Below are positions 55,273 to 64,000 of a stretch of DNA of 64,000 nucleotides, piece by piece. The translations under genes were made by a program, and so were the position numbers. The stretch spans positions 372,001 through 436,000 of the forward strand of contig CANMQJ010000001.1 of NCBI GenBank assembly GCA_947500005.1, written 5' to 3'. The first letter of the stretch is position 1, and each line of letters begins with the position of its first letter. The notes under the pieces are model-generated. The model ran no database searches, had not been told where the DNA came from, and worked only from the letters and a program-made list of their open reading frames with translations. This DNA is from an uncultured Paracoccaceae bacterium. Lineage in GTDB: Bacteria > Pseudomonadota > Alphaproteobacteria > Rhodobacterales > Rhodobacteraceae.

Positions 55273-57045
55273 ATGACACCTCTGCTGTCGGTCCGCGACC
55301 TGAGCATCGGTTTCGGCGGGGGCGACCCGGTCGTGCAGGATGTCAGTTTCGACGTGATGCCCGGCCAGACGCTGGCGCTGGTGGGCGAGAGCGGCTCGGG
55401 CAAGACGATCACCTGCCGCGCAGTGCTGCGCATCCTGCCGCGGGCGGCGCAGGTGCGGTCGGGTGTCATCACGCTGACCGGGCCGAATGGCTCGCTGGTG
55501 CTGTCGGACCTGTCGGAACGGCAGATGCGCAATGTACGCGGCGACCGGGTCTCGATGATCTTCCAGGAGCCGATGCGGTCCTTGTCGCCGTTGCACCGGA
55601 TCGGAAACCAGGTCAGCGAAGTGCTGTGGCTGCATCGCGGCGCGTCCGAGAAACAGGCGCGCGAGCAGGTGCTGGCGACGTTCGAGCGGGTGGGCTTTCC
55701 CGATCCCGAACGGGCCTATCGCTCCTACCCTTTCGAGTTGTCGGGCGGAATGCGGCAGCGGGCGATGATCGCGATGGCGATGGTGTCGAAGCCGGAACTG
55801 CTGATCGCTGACGAGCCGACCACCGCGCTGGACGTGACCACGCAGGCGCAGGTGCTGGGCCTGATCAAGGAGTTGCAGCGGGAAACGGGGATGGCGCTGA
55901 TCCTCGTCACGCATGACCTGGGCGTGGTGGCCAACATGGCCGAGCATGTGGTGGTGATGCACAAGGGCCGGGTGATGGAATCGGGCCCGGCCGAGCCTGT
56001 GCTGAGCGCGCCTGCCCATCCCTATACGCAGCAGCTGTTCAACGCCGCACCCTCGATCCCGGCCGAGGTCGCGCCGGTGCCGCCCCTGCCAGAGGACGAT
56101 CTGATCCTCGAGCTGAACAATGTTTCCAAGACCTACGCGATGCGGGCGAAATCGGCATGGAAACCGGATGTGCTGATCCATGCCTGCCGGGGCGTGGACC
56201 TGAAGCTGCCGCGTGGCAAGACGCTGGCCATCGTGGGCGAATCCGGGTCGGGAAAGACCACGGCGGCGCGCATCGCGCTGGGGGCGGAACCGCCCGATCC
56301 CGGCGGCGAGGTTCTGTTCCGGCCGAAGCCGGGCGCCGAGCCGATCCTTGTCCACAAGATGACCCGCGCCCAGCGCACCGCCTTTCAGCGCGAGGCGCAA
56401 ATGGTGTTCCAGGACCCCTATTCCTCGCTCAGCCCGCGGATGCGGGTGCAGGACGCAATGACCGAACCGCTGGAGATCCACGGCATCGGCACCCGCGAGG
56501 AGCAGCGCCAGCGCGCGGCCGAGATGCTGAAGCGCGTGGGGCTGAACGAGGACATGCTGAAACGCTATCCGCATGCGTTCTCGGGCGGGCAAAGACAGCG
56601 CCTGTCGATCGCGCGGGCGATGATGCTGGACCCGTCTCTGATCGTCTGCGACGAGCCGACCTCGGCGCTGGACGTCTCGGTGCAGGAGCAGATCCTGGCC
56701 CTGCTGGAAGAAATCCGCGACGGCATGAACCTGAGTTATCTCTTCATCAGCCACGACCTGGCCGTGGTTGCGCGGATCGCCGACGAGGTGGCGGTGATGC
56801 GGCAGGGGCTGGTGGTCGAGCAGGCGCCGCCCAACACATTGTTCCACAACCCCCAGCACCCCTATACCCGCGCGCTGATCGCGGCACAGCCCGTGCCTGA
56901 TATCAGCCGGCCCATCGACCTCAAACTGGTTGCGCAGGGTGCGGGATCGCCCGAAAGCTGGGCAGAGGCCTTTCGTTTTGGAGATGCCATGATACCTTCT
57001 CTCGTGGAGATGGAACCCGGTCACAAGGTACGTTGCCATGTTTGA
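55273..57045 (+). CDS. Peptide-type ABC importer, fused double ATPase (DppD-DppF/YejF-like)
   Basis: 590 aa with two complete ATPase domains. First: GESGSGKTITCRAVL, LSGGMRQRAMIA, LLIADEPTTALD. Second: GESGSGKTTAARIAL, FSGGQRQRLSIA, LIVCDEPTSALD. Both carry the HPYT oligopeptide-binding-domain tail. The start at 55273 (MTPLLSVRDL) fits the family; an ATG at 55213 adds 20 atypical residues. First gene of the operon and overlaps the binding-protein gene by 8 bp. Confidence 0.93.
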   Translation: MTPLLSVRDLSIGFGGGDPVVQDVSFDVMPGQTLALVGESGSGKTITCRAVLRILPRAAQVRSGVITLTGPNGSLVLSDLSERQMRNVRGDRVSMIFQEPMRSLSPLHRIGNQVSEVLWLHRGASEKQAREQVLATFERVGFPDPERAYRSYPFELSGGMRQRAMIAMAMVSKPELLIADEPTTALDVTTQAQVLGLIKELQRETGMALILVTHDLGVVANMAEHVVVMHKGRVMESGPAEPVLSAPAHPYTQQLFNAAPSIPAEVAPVPPLPEDDLILELNNVSKTYAMRAKSAWKPDVLIHACRGVDLKLPRGKTLAIVGESGSGKTTAARIALGAEPPDPGGEVLFRPKPGAEPILVHKMTRAQRTAFQREAQMVFQDPYSSLSPRMRVQDAMTEPLEIHGIGTREEQRQRAAEMLKRVGLNEDMLKRYPHAFSGGQRQRLSIARAMMLDPSLIVCDEPTSALDVSVQEQILALLEEIRDGMNLSYLFISHDLAVVARIADEVAVMRQGLVVEQAPPNTLFHNPQHPYTRALIAAQPVPDISRPIDLKLVAQGAGSPESWAEAFRFGDAMIPSLVEMEPGHKVRCHV

Positions 57046-58951
57046 ACGCATTCGCAGATCGCTGTTGCTTGCAACCTCGCTGACGCTGACCGCGCCCTGG
57101 GCGTTCGCGCAGGACCTGCCCGAGTTGCAGGAAACCCCCTTCTGGCAGGAGAAGGTCGCGGCGGGCGAGTTGCCGCCGCTGGCCGAGCGTATCCCCGCCG
57201 AGCCGATCGTGGTCGACCTGGCCGCCAAGGGGCGCGAGTTCGGCCGTCCCGGGGGCACGCTGCGCACGATGGTGACGCGGTCCAAGGACATCCGGCAGAT
57301 GGTCGTCTACGGCTATGCGCGGCTGATCGGCTATGACCAGAACTACAAGCTGGTGCCCGACCTGCTGGCGGGGTTCGAGAACGAGGGCAACCGCAAGTTC
57401 ACCCTTCGCCTGCGCGAAGGGCACAAGTGGTCGGACGGCGCGCCCTTCACCTCGGACGATTTCGCCTATTGGTGGCATGACGTTGCCAACAACGAGTTGC
57501 TGAGCCCGGCAGGCCCGCCCGATTTCCTTCTGGTGGAGGGAGAAGCGCCCAAGGTCACCTTCCCGGACGAGACCACGGTGATCTTCGAATGGTCGAAGCC
57601 CAACGCCAATTTCACCCAGACACTGGCCCAGGCGCGCCCGCCCTTCATTTACCGCCCGGCGCATTTCCTCAAGCAGTTCCATGGCGATTATGCCGAAGCG
57701 GACTCGCTGGCCGCCGCGGTGGATGACGCGCGGGTGAAAAGCTGGGCCGCGCTGCACAACAAGCTGGATAACATGTACCAGTTCGACAACCCGGACCTGC
57801 CGACGCTGCAGCCTTGGGTCAATGCGAGCGCGGGCAAGAAGATCCGCCACGATTTCGTGCGCAATCCCTATTTCCACCGCATCGACGCGCGCGGCGTGCA
57901 GCTGCCCTATATCGACACGGTCGAGATGGAGATCGTGGCGCCGGGGCTGGTGGCGGCCAAGGCCAACGCGGGCGAGACCGACCTTCAGGGCCGTGGCCTC
58001 GATTTCCGCGACGTGTCGATCCTGAAGAAGGGCGAGGCCACGGGCAATTACGAGACATACCTTTGGGAGACGGGCGTCGCCTCGCAGATCGCGATCTATC
58101 CCAACCTGAACTATGCCGACGATGCCTGGCGCGAGGTCCTGCGCGACGTGAGGGTGCGCCGCGCGCTGTCGCTGGCCATCGACCGGCAGACGATCAACCA
58201 GGCCCTGTATTTCAAGCTGGGCAAACCCGGCGCGATGGCGGTGTTGCCCGCCTCGGAGTTCTATGACGAGGCCAACACGGCCGCCTGGGCGGATTACGAC
58301 ATCGAACAGGCCAACCAGCTGCTGGATGCGGCGGGGCTGGACAAGCGCGACAAGAACGGCATCCGCCTGCTGCCCGACGGGCGCCCCATGGAGCTGGTGG
58401 TCGAGACCGCCGGGGAACGGCAGGAGGTCGAGAACGCGCTGCAGATCGTCACCGACAACTGGCGTGACATCGGGGTCAAGCTGGTGATGCGCCCTCTCGA
58501 CCGCGACATCCTGCGCAACCGGGTCTTTGCAGGCACGACCATGGCGGCGGTCTGGTTCGGCTGGGATAACGGGATTCCGCAGGTCTATACCTCGCCCGCC
58601 TACCTCGCGCCCACGGACCAGGTATTCTTTGCCTGGCCTAAATGGGGGCAATTCTACCAGACTGCCGGTGACGCGGGCGAGCCGCCCGACCTGCCCGCGG
58701 CGCAGCGCCTGATGGAGCTGGCCCATGACTGGGAAATGGCCGAGACCGACGAGGCCCGGGCCGCCGCATGGCGCGAGATGCTGGCGATCCATGCCGAGCA
58801 GGTCTATGGCATCGGCATCCTGGCGGGCGCGCCGCAGCCCATCGTGGTCACCAACCGGCTGCGCAACGTGCCCGAAAAGGGGCTGTGGGCCTGGGATCCG
58901 GGGGCGCATTTCGGTGTACACCGGATGGACGAGTTCTTTTTCGCCGAATGA
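57038..58951 (+). CDS. ABC transporter substrate-binding protein (SBP_bac_5)
   Basis: 637 aa. The signal peptide cleaves near AFAQD. The family motif is KFTLRLREGHKWSDGAPFTSDDFAYWW, with VRRALSLAIDRQTINQALY later. Length is greater than DppA/OppA (about 535), typical of the long cluster C group binding peptides, sugars or other solutes. Follows the ATPase gene and precedes two permeases. Confidence 0.92.
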   Translation: MFERIRRSLLLATSLTLTAPWAFAQDLPELQETPFWQEKVAAGELPPLAERIPAEPIVVDLAAKGREFGRPGGTLRTMVTRSKDIRQMVVYGYARLIGYDQNYKLVPDLLAGFENEGNRKFTLRLREGHKWSDGAPFTSDDFAYWWHDVANNELLSPAGPPDFLLVEGEAPKVTFPDETTVIFEWSKPNANFTQTLAQARPPFIYRPAHFLKQFHGDYAEADSLAAAVDDARVKSWAALHNKLDNMYQFDNPDLPTLQPWVNASAGKKIRHDFVRNPYFHRIDARGVQLPYIDTVEMEIVAPGLVAAKANAGETDLQGRGLDFRDVSILKKGEATGNYETYLWETGVASQIAIYPNLNYADDAWREVLRDVRVRRALSLAIDRQTINQALYFKLGKPGAMAVLPASEFYDEANTAAWADYDIEQANQLLDAAGLDKRDKNGIRLLPDGRPMELVVETAGERQEVENALQIVTDNWRDIGVKLVMRPLDRDILRNRVFAGTTMAAVWFGWDNGIPQVYTSPAYLAPTDQVFFAWPKWGQFYQTAGDAGEPPDLPAAQRLMELAHDWEMAETDEARAAAWREMLAIHAEQVYGIGILAGAPQPIVVTNRLRNVPEKGLWAWDPGAHFGVHRMDEFFFAE

Positions 58952-58976
58952 CGGCCAAGTGATCGGACCCTGCTGA

Positions 58977-60005
58977 ATGGCCCTGCTGCGCTACTCGATC
59001 TATCGCTTTGGAACGATGATCCTGACGCTGGTGGTGGTGTCGGTGCTGGTCTTCGTCATCATCAACCTGCCGCCCGGCGACTACCTGTCCAACCAGATCG
59101 CCGAGCTTCAGGCCTCGGGCCAGTCGGCGGGCGTGGCCAAGGCCGAGTTCCTGCGCAAGGAATACGCGCTGGACCGCCCGCTGTATCAGCAATACCTGGT
59201 CTGGATGGGCTTCATCCCCGGACCGCAGGGGTTTTCGGGCCTGATCCAGGGCGACCTTGGCTGGTCATTCGAGTTCGACCGCCCGGTGGCCGAGATCGTG
59301 GGCGACACGGTGTGGCTGACCGTGGTGGTGAACCTGGCCGCCGTCGTCTTCGTCTATATCGTGGCTCTGCCGCTTGGCGTGCTGGCGGCGGCCCGCTCGC
59401 GGACCTGGGTCGACTACACCTCGGCTTTCATCGGCTACCTCGGGCTGGCCACGCCGAACTTCCTGCTGGCGCTGATCCTCTATTATTACGGTCGGCAATA
59501 CCTGAACATTCCGATCGGCGGGCTGATGGATCCGATCTATGAGGGGATGCCGCTGACCTGGGAAAAACTGAAATCGGTGGGCGTGCACCTGATCGTGCCA
59601 ACCATCGTGATCGGCACCGCCGGAGCATCCGCCATGATGCAGCGCCTGCGGGCGAACATGCTGGACGAACTGGGAAAACCCTACGTCGAAACGGCGGTGG
59701 CCAAGGGCATGTCGCCCGCGCGGATGCTGACGAAATACCCGCTGCGCGTGGCCTTCAACCCCTTCGTGGCCGATATCGGCAACCTGCTGCCCTCGATGGT
59801 ATCGGGGTCGGTCCTGGTATCCGTGGTGATGGGACTCCAGACCATCGGGCCGACCCTGCTGACCGCGCTCAAGACCCAGGACCTGTTCCTGTCGGGGTTC
59901 ATTCTGATGTTCGTCGCGCTGCTGACACTGATCGGGACGATGATCTCCGACATCCTGCTGGTGCTGCTCGACCCGCGCATCCGGTACGAGGGGCGCGAGA
60001 CATGA
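58977..60005 (+). CDS. ABC transporter permease (DppB-like)
   Basis: 342 aa. N-terminal helix (MILTLVVVSVLVFVIINLPPGDYL), five more helices, and the EAA loop ETAVAKGMSPARMLTKYPLRVAF that docks on the ATPase. The next gene starts before this one ends (ATGA). An extra 50 or so residues precede helix 2, common in this subgroup. Confidence 0.93.
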   Translation: MALLRYSIYRFGTMILTLVVVSVLVFVIINLPPGDYLSNQIAELQASGQSAGVAKAEFLRKEYALDRPLYQQYLVWMGFIPGPQGFSGLIQGDLGWSFEFDRPVAEIVGDTVWLTVVVNLAAVVFVYIVALPLGVLAAARSRTWVDYTSAFIGYLGLATPNFLLALILYYYGRQYLNIPIGGLMDPIYEGMPLTWEKLKSVGVHLIVPTIVIGTAGASAMMQRLRANMLDELGKPYVETAVAKGMSPARMLTKYPLRVAFNPFVADIGNLLPSMVSGSVLVSVVMGLQTIGPTLLTALKTQDLFLSGFILMFVALLTLIGTMISDILLVLLDPRIRYEGRET

Positions 60006-61156
60006 CGCAGTTGCCCGACGGCCGGTACGTCGATGACGCGCCCTATGACCCGCAAGCCTCGATCCAGCAACTGGAACGGCGCGATCTGGATGCGCCCAAT
60101 TGGCTGCTGGTCTGGCGCAAGTTCAAGACGCACAAGCTGGGCCTGATCTCGGGGCTGTTCCTGCTCGTCTGCTACCTGATGCTGCCTTTCGCGGGCTTCA
60201 TCGCGCCCTATGGCGCGAACGAGCGCAATAGCGACCACCTCTATTCTCCGCCTCAAGCGGTGCACTGGTTCCACGAGGGAGTGTTCATCGGCCCCTTCGT
60301 CTATCCCACCGTGGCCGAGGCGGATCTGGAAACCTTTCAGTGGATCTTCGTGGCCGACGAGACCGACCCGCGCCCGCTGGAGTTCTTCTGCGAGGGCGCG
60401 CGCTACAAGCTGGCCGGGCTGATCGAGAGCGATACGCATCTCTTCTGCCCGCCCGAGGGAGTGACGCTGTTCCTCTGGGGCTCCGACCGGCTGGGCCGCG
60501 ACATCTTCAGCCGCATCCTCTACGGCGCGCAACTGTCTCTGACCGTGGGCCTGATCGGCATCTCGGTCTCGTTCTTCCTGGGAATCCTGCTGGGCTCGAT
60601 CGCGGGCTATTTCGGCGGCCGGATCGACTGGGTCATCAACCGGGTGATCGAGATCCTGCGGAGCCTGCCGGAACTGCCGCTCTGGCTGGCGCTCTCGGCC
60701 GCCGTGCCCTCGAACTGGACACCCGTCGCGGTCTTCTTCATCATCTCGGTGATCCTCGGCATTCTCGACTGGCCGGGCCTTGCGCGCGCGGTGCGGGCCA
60801 AGTTCCTGAGCCTGCGCGAAGAGGAATACGTGCGCGCGGCAGAAATGATGGGCGCTCCGTCGGGCCGGGTGATCCGCAAGCATCTCCTGCCCAATTTCAT
60901 GAGCCACCTGATCGCATCCGCGACCTTGTCGATCCCGGCGATGATCCTGGGTGAGACGGCGCTCTCTTTCCTCGGGCTCGGGCTGAGGGCGCCGGCGGTC
61001 AGTTGGGGCGTGATGCTCAACGACGCGCAGAACCTCGCCTCGATCGAGATCTATCCGTGGACCGCGATCCCCATGCTGCCGATCGTCGTCGTGGTGCTCG
61101 CCTTCAACTTCCTGGGCGATGGGCTGCGCGACAGCCTCGACCCCTACCAGCAGTAG
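60002..61156 (+). CDS. ABC transporter permease (DppC/YejE-like) with long periplasmic loop
   Basis: 384 aa, longer than ordinary DppC (about 300). A helix at about residues 49-68 is followed by a periplasmic segment of roughly 100 residues (PQAVHWFHEG; TDPRPLEFFCEGARYK) and five further helices. The EAA loop is EEYVRAAEMMGAPSGRVIRKHLLPN. Extended loops of this kind occur in YejE-type importers. Last gene of the importer operon. Confidence 0.92.
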   Translation: MTQLPDGRYVDDAPYDPQASIQQLERRDLDAPNWLLVWRKFKTHKLGLISGLFLLVCYLMLPFAGFIAPYGANERNSDHLYSPPQAVHWFHEGVFIGPFVYPTVAEADLETFQWIFVADETDPRPLEFFCEGARYKLAGLIESDTHLFCPPEGVTLFLWGSDRLGRDIFSRILYGAQLSLTVGLIGISVSFFLGILLGSIAGYFGGRIDWVINRVIEILRSLPELPLWLALSAAVPSNWTPVAVFFIISVILGILDWPGLARAVRAKFLSLREEEYVRAAEMMGAPSGRVIRKHLLPNFMSHLIASATLSIPAMILGETALSFLGLGLRAPAVSWGVMLNDAQNLASIEIYPWTAIPMLPIVVVVLAFNFLGDGLRDSLDPYQQ

Positions 61157-61169
61157 ACCTGGTGCGGCC

Positions 61170-61234
61170 GGGGGCTCTGCCCCCGTCGCCGCCTGCGCGG
61201 CGACTCCCCCGGGATATTTCGGGCAAGAGGAAGG
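61170..61234 (+). repeat. Hairpin/ATATTT intergenic repeat, forward copy
   Basis: Hairpin GGGGGC-TCT-GCCCCC (61170-61184), hairpin GTCGCCGC-CTGC-GCGGCGAC (61185-61204), then CCCCCGGGATATTTC and GGGCAAGAGGAAGG. Starts 14 bp after the permease stop. An inverted copy lies at 61257-61297, and a related copy at 7607-7652. Confidence 0.6.
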
Positions 61235-61256
61235 GGTGGGGCGGGCGCGGGCCTGT

Positions 61257-61297
61257 CCTTCCTCTTGCTCCAAATATCCCGGAGCGCGAGGCAGAGC
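61257..61297 (-). repeat. Hairpin/ATATTT intergenic repeat, inverted copy
   Basis: The minus-strand reading gives hairpin GCGAGGC-TCT-GCCTCGC, then CCGGGATATTTGG and AGCAAGAGGAAGG, nearly the same as the forward copy at 61209-61234. The two copies form an inverted repeat with arms 61209-61234 and 61257-61282 between convergent genes, able to fold into a long stem. Confidence 0.6.
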
Positions 61298-61304
61298 CTC
61301 GCAT

Positions 61305-61381
61305 GCGCCCGGAACGGGCGCCCGGCCCAACCCCGAGGAGGGCGCGCGGCAGCGCGGTCCCGCAGGGGGCGGGAGCGCCCG
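61305..61381 (+). repeat. Two-hairpin intergenic element, copy C
   Basis: Hairpin 1 GCGCCCG-GAA-CGGGCGC (61305-61321), then CCGGCCCAACCCCGAGGAG, hairpin 2 CGCGC-GGCA-GCGCG (61343-61356), then GCAGGGGGCGGGAGCGCCC. It abuts the stop codon of the mechanosensitive channel gene at 61382. Same layout as copies at 28565 and 34078. Confidence 0.65.
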
Positions 61382-63730
61382 CTACCGGTCGTCGCCGCCC
61401 GGCCCCATATCGTCCAGCGCGTCCTCGTCGATGGCGGCCTGGACCGCGCCCGCGACGGCTTCGCGCTGCTTCGGGGTCAGGTCCTCGGCCTGTTCGTCGG
61501 CCAGCCTCACGGTGACCTCGCGATGGGCGAACCGGATGCCTTCGCGGGCGAAAAGCGCACGGATCTCCTCGTAGACCTTCTTGCGCACCAGCCATTGATC
61601 GCCCGGTTTGGTCATGAACTTCACCCGGATGATCATCGCCGAATCCTGCATCTCGATCACGCCCTGGCTTTTCAGCGGCTGGATGAAGTTCCCACCGATC
61701 ACCGGATCCTCCAGCAGTTCCTGCCCGAGCTTCTTGATCAGCTTGCGGACCTTCTCAACGTCCGTGTCGTAGGTCACGCGCAGCGGCAGTTTCATGATGA
61801 CCCAGTCGCGCGAGTAGTTGGTCAGCACCTTGATCTCGCCGAAGGGGATGGTGTTGAGCGCGCCCAGGTGGTGGCGCAGCTGGAAGGAGCGGACCGAGAT
61901 CTTCTCGACGGTGCCCTTCACCTCGCCGATATCAATGTATTCGCCCTTGCGGAACGCGTCATCGATCAGGAAGAACGCGCCCGAGAAAATGTCGCGCACC
62001 AGCGTCTGCGCGCCGAATCCCACGGCCAGGCCGATGACGCCCGCGCCGGCGAAGAGCGGGCTGACATTGATGCCAAGCTCCATCAGCGCGACCAGCGCGA
62101 TCGAGATCACCACCATCGCGAGGATCGCGCCCCGGAAGAGCGGCAGCAGCGTGGCGAGCCGGCTTTGTCCCGCATCGCCGCCCTCGTCGCCCAGTTCCGC
62201 CTCGGGCGCGTCGCTCTGTTCCTCGGCGATCTTCTCGTCGATCCAGATGCGGAAGAGGTGGAAGAGCACGTAACCGAGAAAGACGATCACCAGCACGTCA
62301 AGCGCGGTGCGCAGCGGCGTCTCCTCGCTCCAGGCCGCGTCGGGAAACCAGATCGCCAGCAATGCGTAGGCGCCCACGGTGAAGGCCAGGATGCCGGCCA
62401 TCCGGCGGGCGAGGTCCTGGAAGCTGGCGATGGGATGCCGCTGCCCGGCCTGTGGAGCATCGCCGCTCCCCTCTGGCCCGCCCTGCGCGGCAAGGGTGCC
62501 CCGGCGGCGGTCGCGGCGTTCGAAATATCGTTCGACCGCGTAGTTCAGCGCCCCGTAGGCGACAATTGCCGAGACGAAGATCGTGTAGGTTCCCGCGACC
62601 GGGGGCAGGCCCACTGGAATCTGCATCACGAGGCTGAAGGCCTGGCCGGCCCAGCTGGCCAGCACGAAGAGGATCGCCGCCGGCGCCCAGGCGAAGGAGA
62701 CCGCGCGCAGCAGCCACGAGACACGCTCGGCTGGCAAGCCGCCCCGGATCGCGTTCGAAATCGCGCGCCCGTTGAACAGCACCAGCATCACGTTCAGCGC
62801 GGCGCTGACCATCGACAGTGTCCCGTAGATGATCGCGTAGATGTTGTAGTTGAGGCCGAAATCCGCGATCCAGGTCGAGAAGATGACGATGGCGATGTCG
62901 AAACAGGCCAGCGCCGCCGCCCAGTAGTAGAGCTTTTTGGCGTCGTGGTCGGTGAAAACGGGAATGCGGTACTGGCCGAGGAAGGGCGACAGGATCATCC
63001 GCCAGAGGTCCGACACGCTGCGCGCCAGGAAAAAGAACAGGAACAGCGCGGTGATGGTGAACTGCACCGCGAGGTTGTCCTGCCCCGGCACGGTGAGCAG
63101 AACGCCGATATAGGCGACCACCATCGCGCAGAGCGTGCCGCCGATGCCCACCAGGAAACGGAAGACGAGGAAGGGCATCTTGTCGCGGTAGCCCTGCGGT
63201 GCGTCGCGCACCCGCGCCGTGACGACCCCGAGGGCGAGGCGTTTGCCATATGTTTCGCGGACGACGAAATAGGCGACGGCGAACAAAAGCGCCGTGCGCA
63301 GCGCGAGTTCGACGAAGGTCATGATGCGGCCGTCGGGGCTGGTGGCGCGCAGGATGTAGCTGACCTCGATGACGGAGTTGGGCAGCATTTCGAGCCGGTT
63401 GGACAGTTCTGCGCGGAAAAGGTCGATACGCGAATGCACCCGCATCATGGGCGAGGCGCCCGCCATCGGGTCCGGCGTCGCCTCGGAGGTGGTTGCGCCG
63501 GATGGGGCGGTACTGGTCACGGACCCATCGGCCCCCACCACGATCACGCTTGCGCCCGCCTCGCTGGCGGCACGGATGGCGTCTGCAAGCGCGGTATCGG
63601 CGCTCTCCTGCGTGCTGCGGGCAAGGCCGCCGGGGATCTGTGCGGCCACGGGTCCGGCCAGGCAAGCCAGGGCGAGAGCAAAACGCAGGACAAGTGCAAG
63701 CAGGCAGAGATGTGGCTGGGAGGAGGTCAT
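61382..63730 (-). CDS. Large MscS-family mechanosensitive channel
   Basis: 782 aa from ATG 63730. A signal peptide ends near PVAAQIPG, then a periplasmic segment of about 120 residues, then about ten hydrophobic helices. The MscS pore helix region (INVSPLFAGAGVIGLAVGFGAQTLV) is followed by the beta domain (FFLIDDAFRKGEYIDIGEVKG) and the cytoplasmic alpha/beta domain. An acidic C-tail (LDDMGPGGDDR) ends it. Acts as an osmotic safety valve in the inner membrane. Confidence 0.92.
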   Translation of the reverse strand: MTSSQPHLCLLALVLRFALALACLAGPVAAQIPGGLARSTQESADTALADAIRAASEAGASVIVVGADGSVTSTAPSGATTSEATPDPMAGASPMMRVHSRIDLFRAELSNRLEMLPNSVIEVSYILRATSPDGRIMTFVELALRTALLFAVAYFVVRETYGKRLALGVVTARVRDAPQGYRDKMPFLVFRFLVGIGGTLCAMVVAYIGVLLTVPGQDNLAVQFTITALFLFFFLARSVSDLWRMILSPFLGQYRIPVFTDHDAKKLYYWAAALACFDIAIVIFSTWIADFGLNYNIYAIIYGTLSMVSAALNVMLVLFNGRAISNAIRGGLPAERVSWLLRAVSFAWAPAAILFVLASWAGQAFSLVMQIPVGLPPVAGTYTIFVSAIVAYGALNYAVERYFERRDRRRGTLAAQGGPEGSGDAPQAGQRHPIASFQDLARRMAGILAFTVGAYALLAIWFPDAAWSEETPLRTALDVLVIVFLGYVLFHLFRIWIDEKIAEEQSDAPEAELGDEGGDAGQSRLATLLPLFRGAILAMVVISIALVALMELGINVSPLFAGAGVIGLAVGFGAQTLVRDIFSGAFFLIDDAFRKGEYIDIGEVKGTVEKISVRSFQLRHHLGALNTIPFGEIKVLTNYSRDWVIMKLPLRVTYDTDVEKVRKLIKKLGQELLEDPVIGGNFIQPLKSQGVIEMQDSAMIIRVKFMTKPGDQWLVRKKVYEEIRALFAREGIRFAHREVTVRLADEQAEDLTPKQREAVAGAVQAAIDEDALDDMGPGGDDR

Positions 63731-64000
63731 GGCGGGTGCTTTCCGTCGGTCGGTTCCGGGCAATCTAGACGCAAGGCGGGATGCGCTACAAACATCAAAG
63801 CGCCCTGAAACCGCGGCGAAAGGGCATGTCGCGCCAGCAATTTCCTTATTTTCAATTGGTGGTGGATTAACTAGTACAGCAATTGGCGGATGCCGCTACG
63901 GGACGGTCGCGGTCATGCGAAATGCGGCGCGCTCTCCCGACCGGGTCCGTGCGGCGAGGGACAATGCGAGGACGCAAGCGATGAGGGCGCAGGCATGGCG
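63731..64000. other. Right-edge intergenic region
   Basis: 270 bp upstream of the mechanosensitive channel gene. An AT-richer stretch at 63839-63890, with CAATTGG twice (63854, 63880), is the likely promoter area. A reading frame opens at 63981 (MRAQAW) behind GAGGA, and may be the start of another gene that continues past the edge, but there is too little sequence to judge. Confidence 0.35.

Noticed and set aside
55045..57291. Upstream extension of the methyltransferase frame to 918 aa
   Set aside because: The first 720 or so residues are antisense to the ABC ATPase gene; only the final 169-194 residues show a SAM-binding fold.
61265..63808. 847-aa plus-strand open frame
   Set aside because: Antisense to the MscS-family gene, which has clear helices and motifs.

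Overview
The window looks like chromosomal DNA of a Rhodobacteraceae (Roseobacter-group) alphaproteobacterium. The base composition is strongly GC-rich. Several arrangements are typical of that group: miaB...phoH-ybeY-corC-lnt-metK-trmB on one strand, irr divergent from fabA with fabB-fabI nearby, a fused indolepyruvate ferredoxin oxidoreductase facing an Lrp regulator, and DMGDH/MttB-like methylamine genes. In addition, metK carries a leader matching the SAM/SAH riboswitch class known from Rhodobacterales. No tRNA, rRNA, CRISPR array, IS element or phage was found.

Layout. 1-11.8 kb (minus strand) is housekeeping: the first codons of cmk, aroA, an amidohydrolase, trmB, metK with its riboswitch, lnt, a CorC-type CBS protein, ybeY, phoH, two small envelope proteins that share a domain, and miaB; a small secreted protein lies on the plus strand. 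11.9-14.2 kb holds a glycosyltransferase-like protein, a PhyH dioxygenase and irr. 14.4-19.8 kb is the unsaturated fatty-acid set fabA/fabB/fabI, split by a radical SAM / small protein / sulfotransferase islet. 20-28.6 kb is mostly plus-strand catabolism: FKBP isomerase, haloacid dehalogenase, hydrolases, a PLP dehydratase, pcaD, pcaB, an alcohol dehydrogenase, an enolase-superfamily dehydratase and a SqrR-like ArsR regulator.

28.6-41.4 kb is the most unusual stretch. A LysM/FecR/Ig-like envelope protein, a 1620-aa protein with about 15 PKD repeats and a class III adenylate cyclase lie in series on the minus strand. They are followed, past a small DUF3307 membrane gene on the other strand, by a 1002-aa ABC-exporter-like protein whose ATPase motifs are degenerate and which ends in a cyclic-nucleotide-binding domain. 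I infer that these may form one envelope-sensing cAMP circuit.

41.6-54.5 kb holds Lrp plus fused IorAB, a GNAT acetyltransferase, a four-gene translationally coupled operon (DMGDH-like, MttB-like, TetR, FAD oxidoreductase) with a perfect palindrome upstream, then cupin, GST and acetate kinase. 54.5-61.2 kb holds a methyltransferase and a peptide-type ABC importer operon. 61.4-63.7 kb is a large MscS-family channel.

Three families of short structured intergenic repeats recur at gene ends, notably a two-hairpin element found in three copies, each just downstream of a minus-strand stop codon. All calls rest on reading the sequence and on recall of families; no database search was run.
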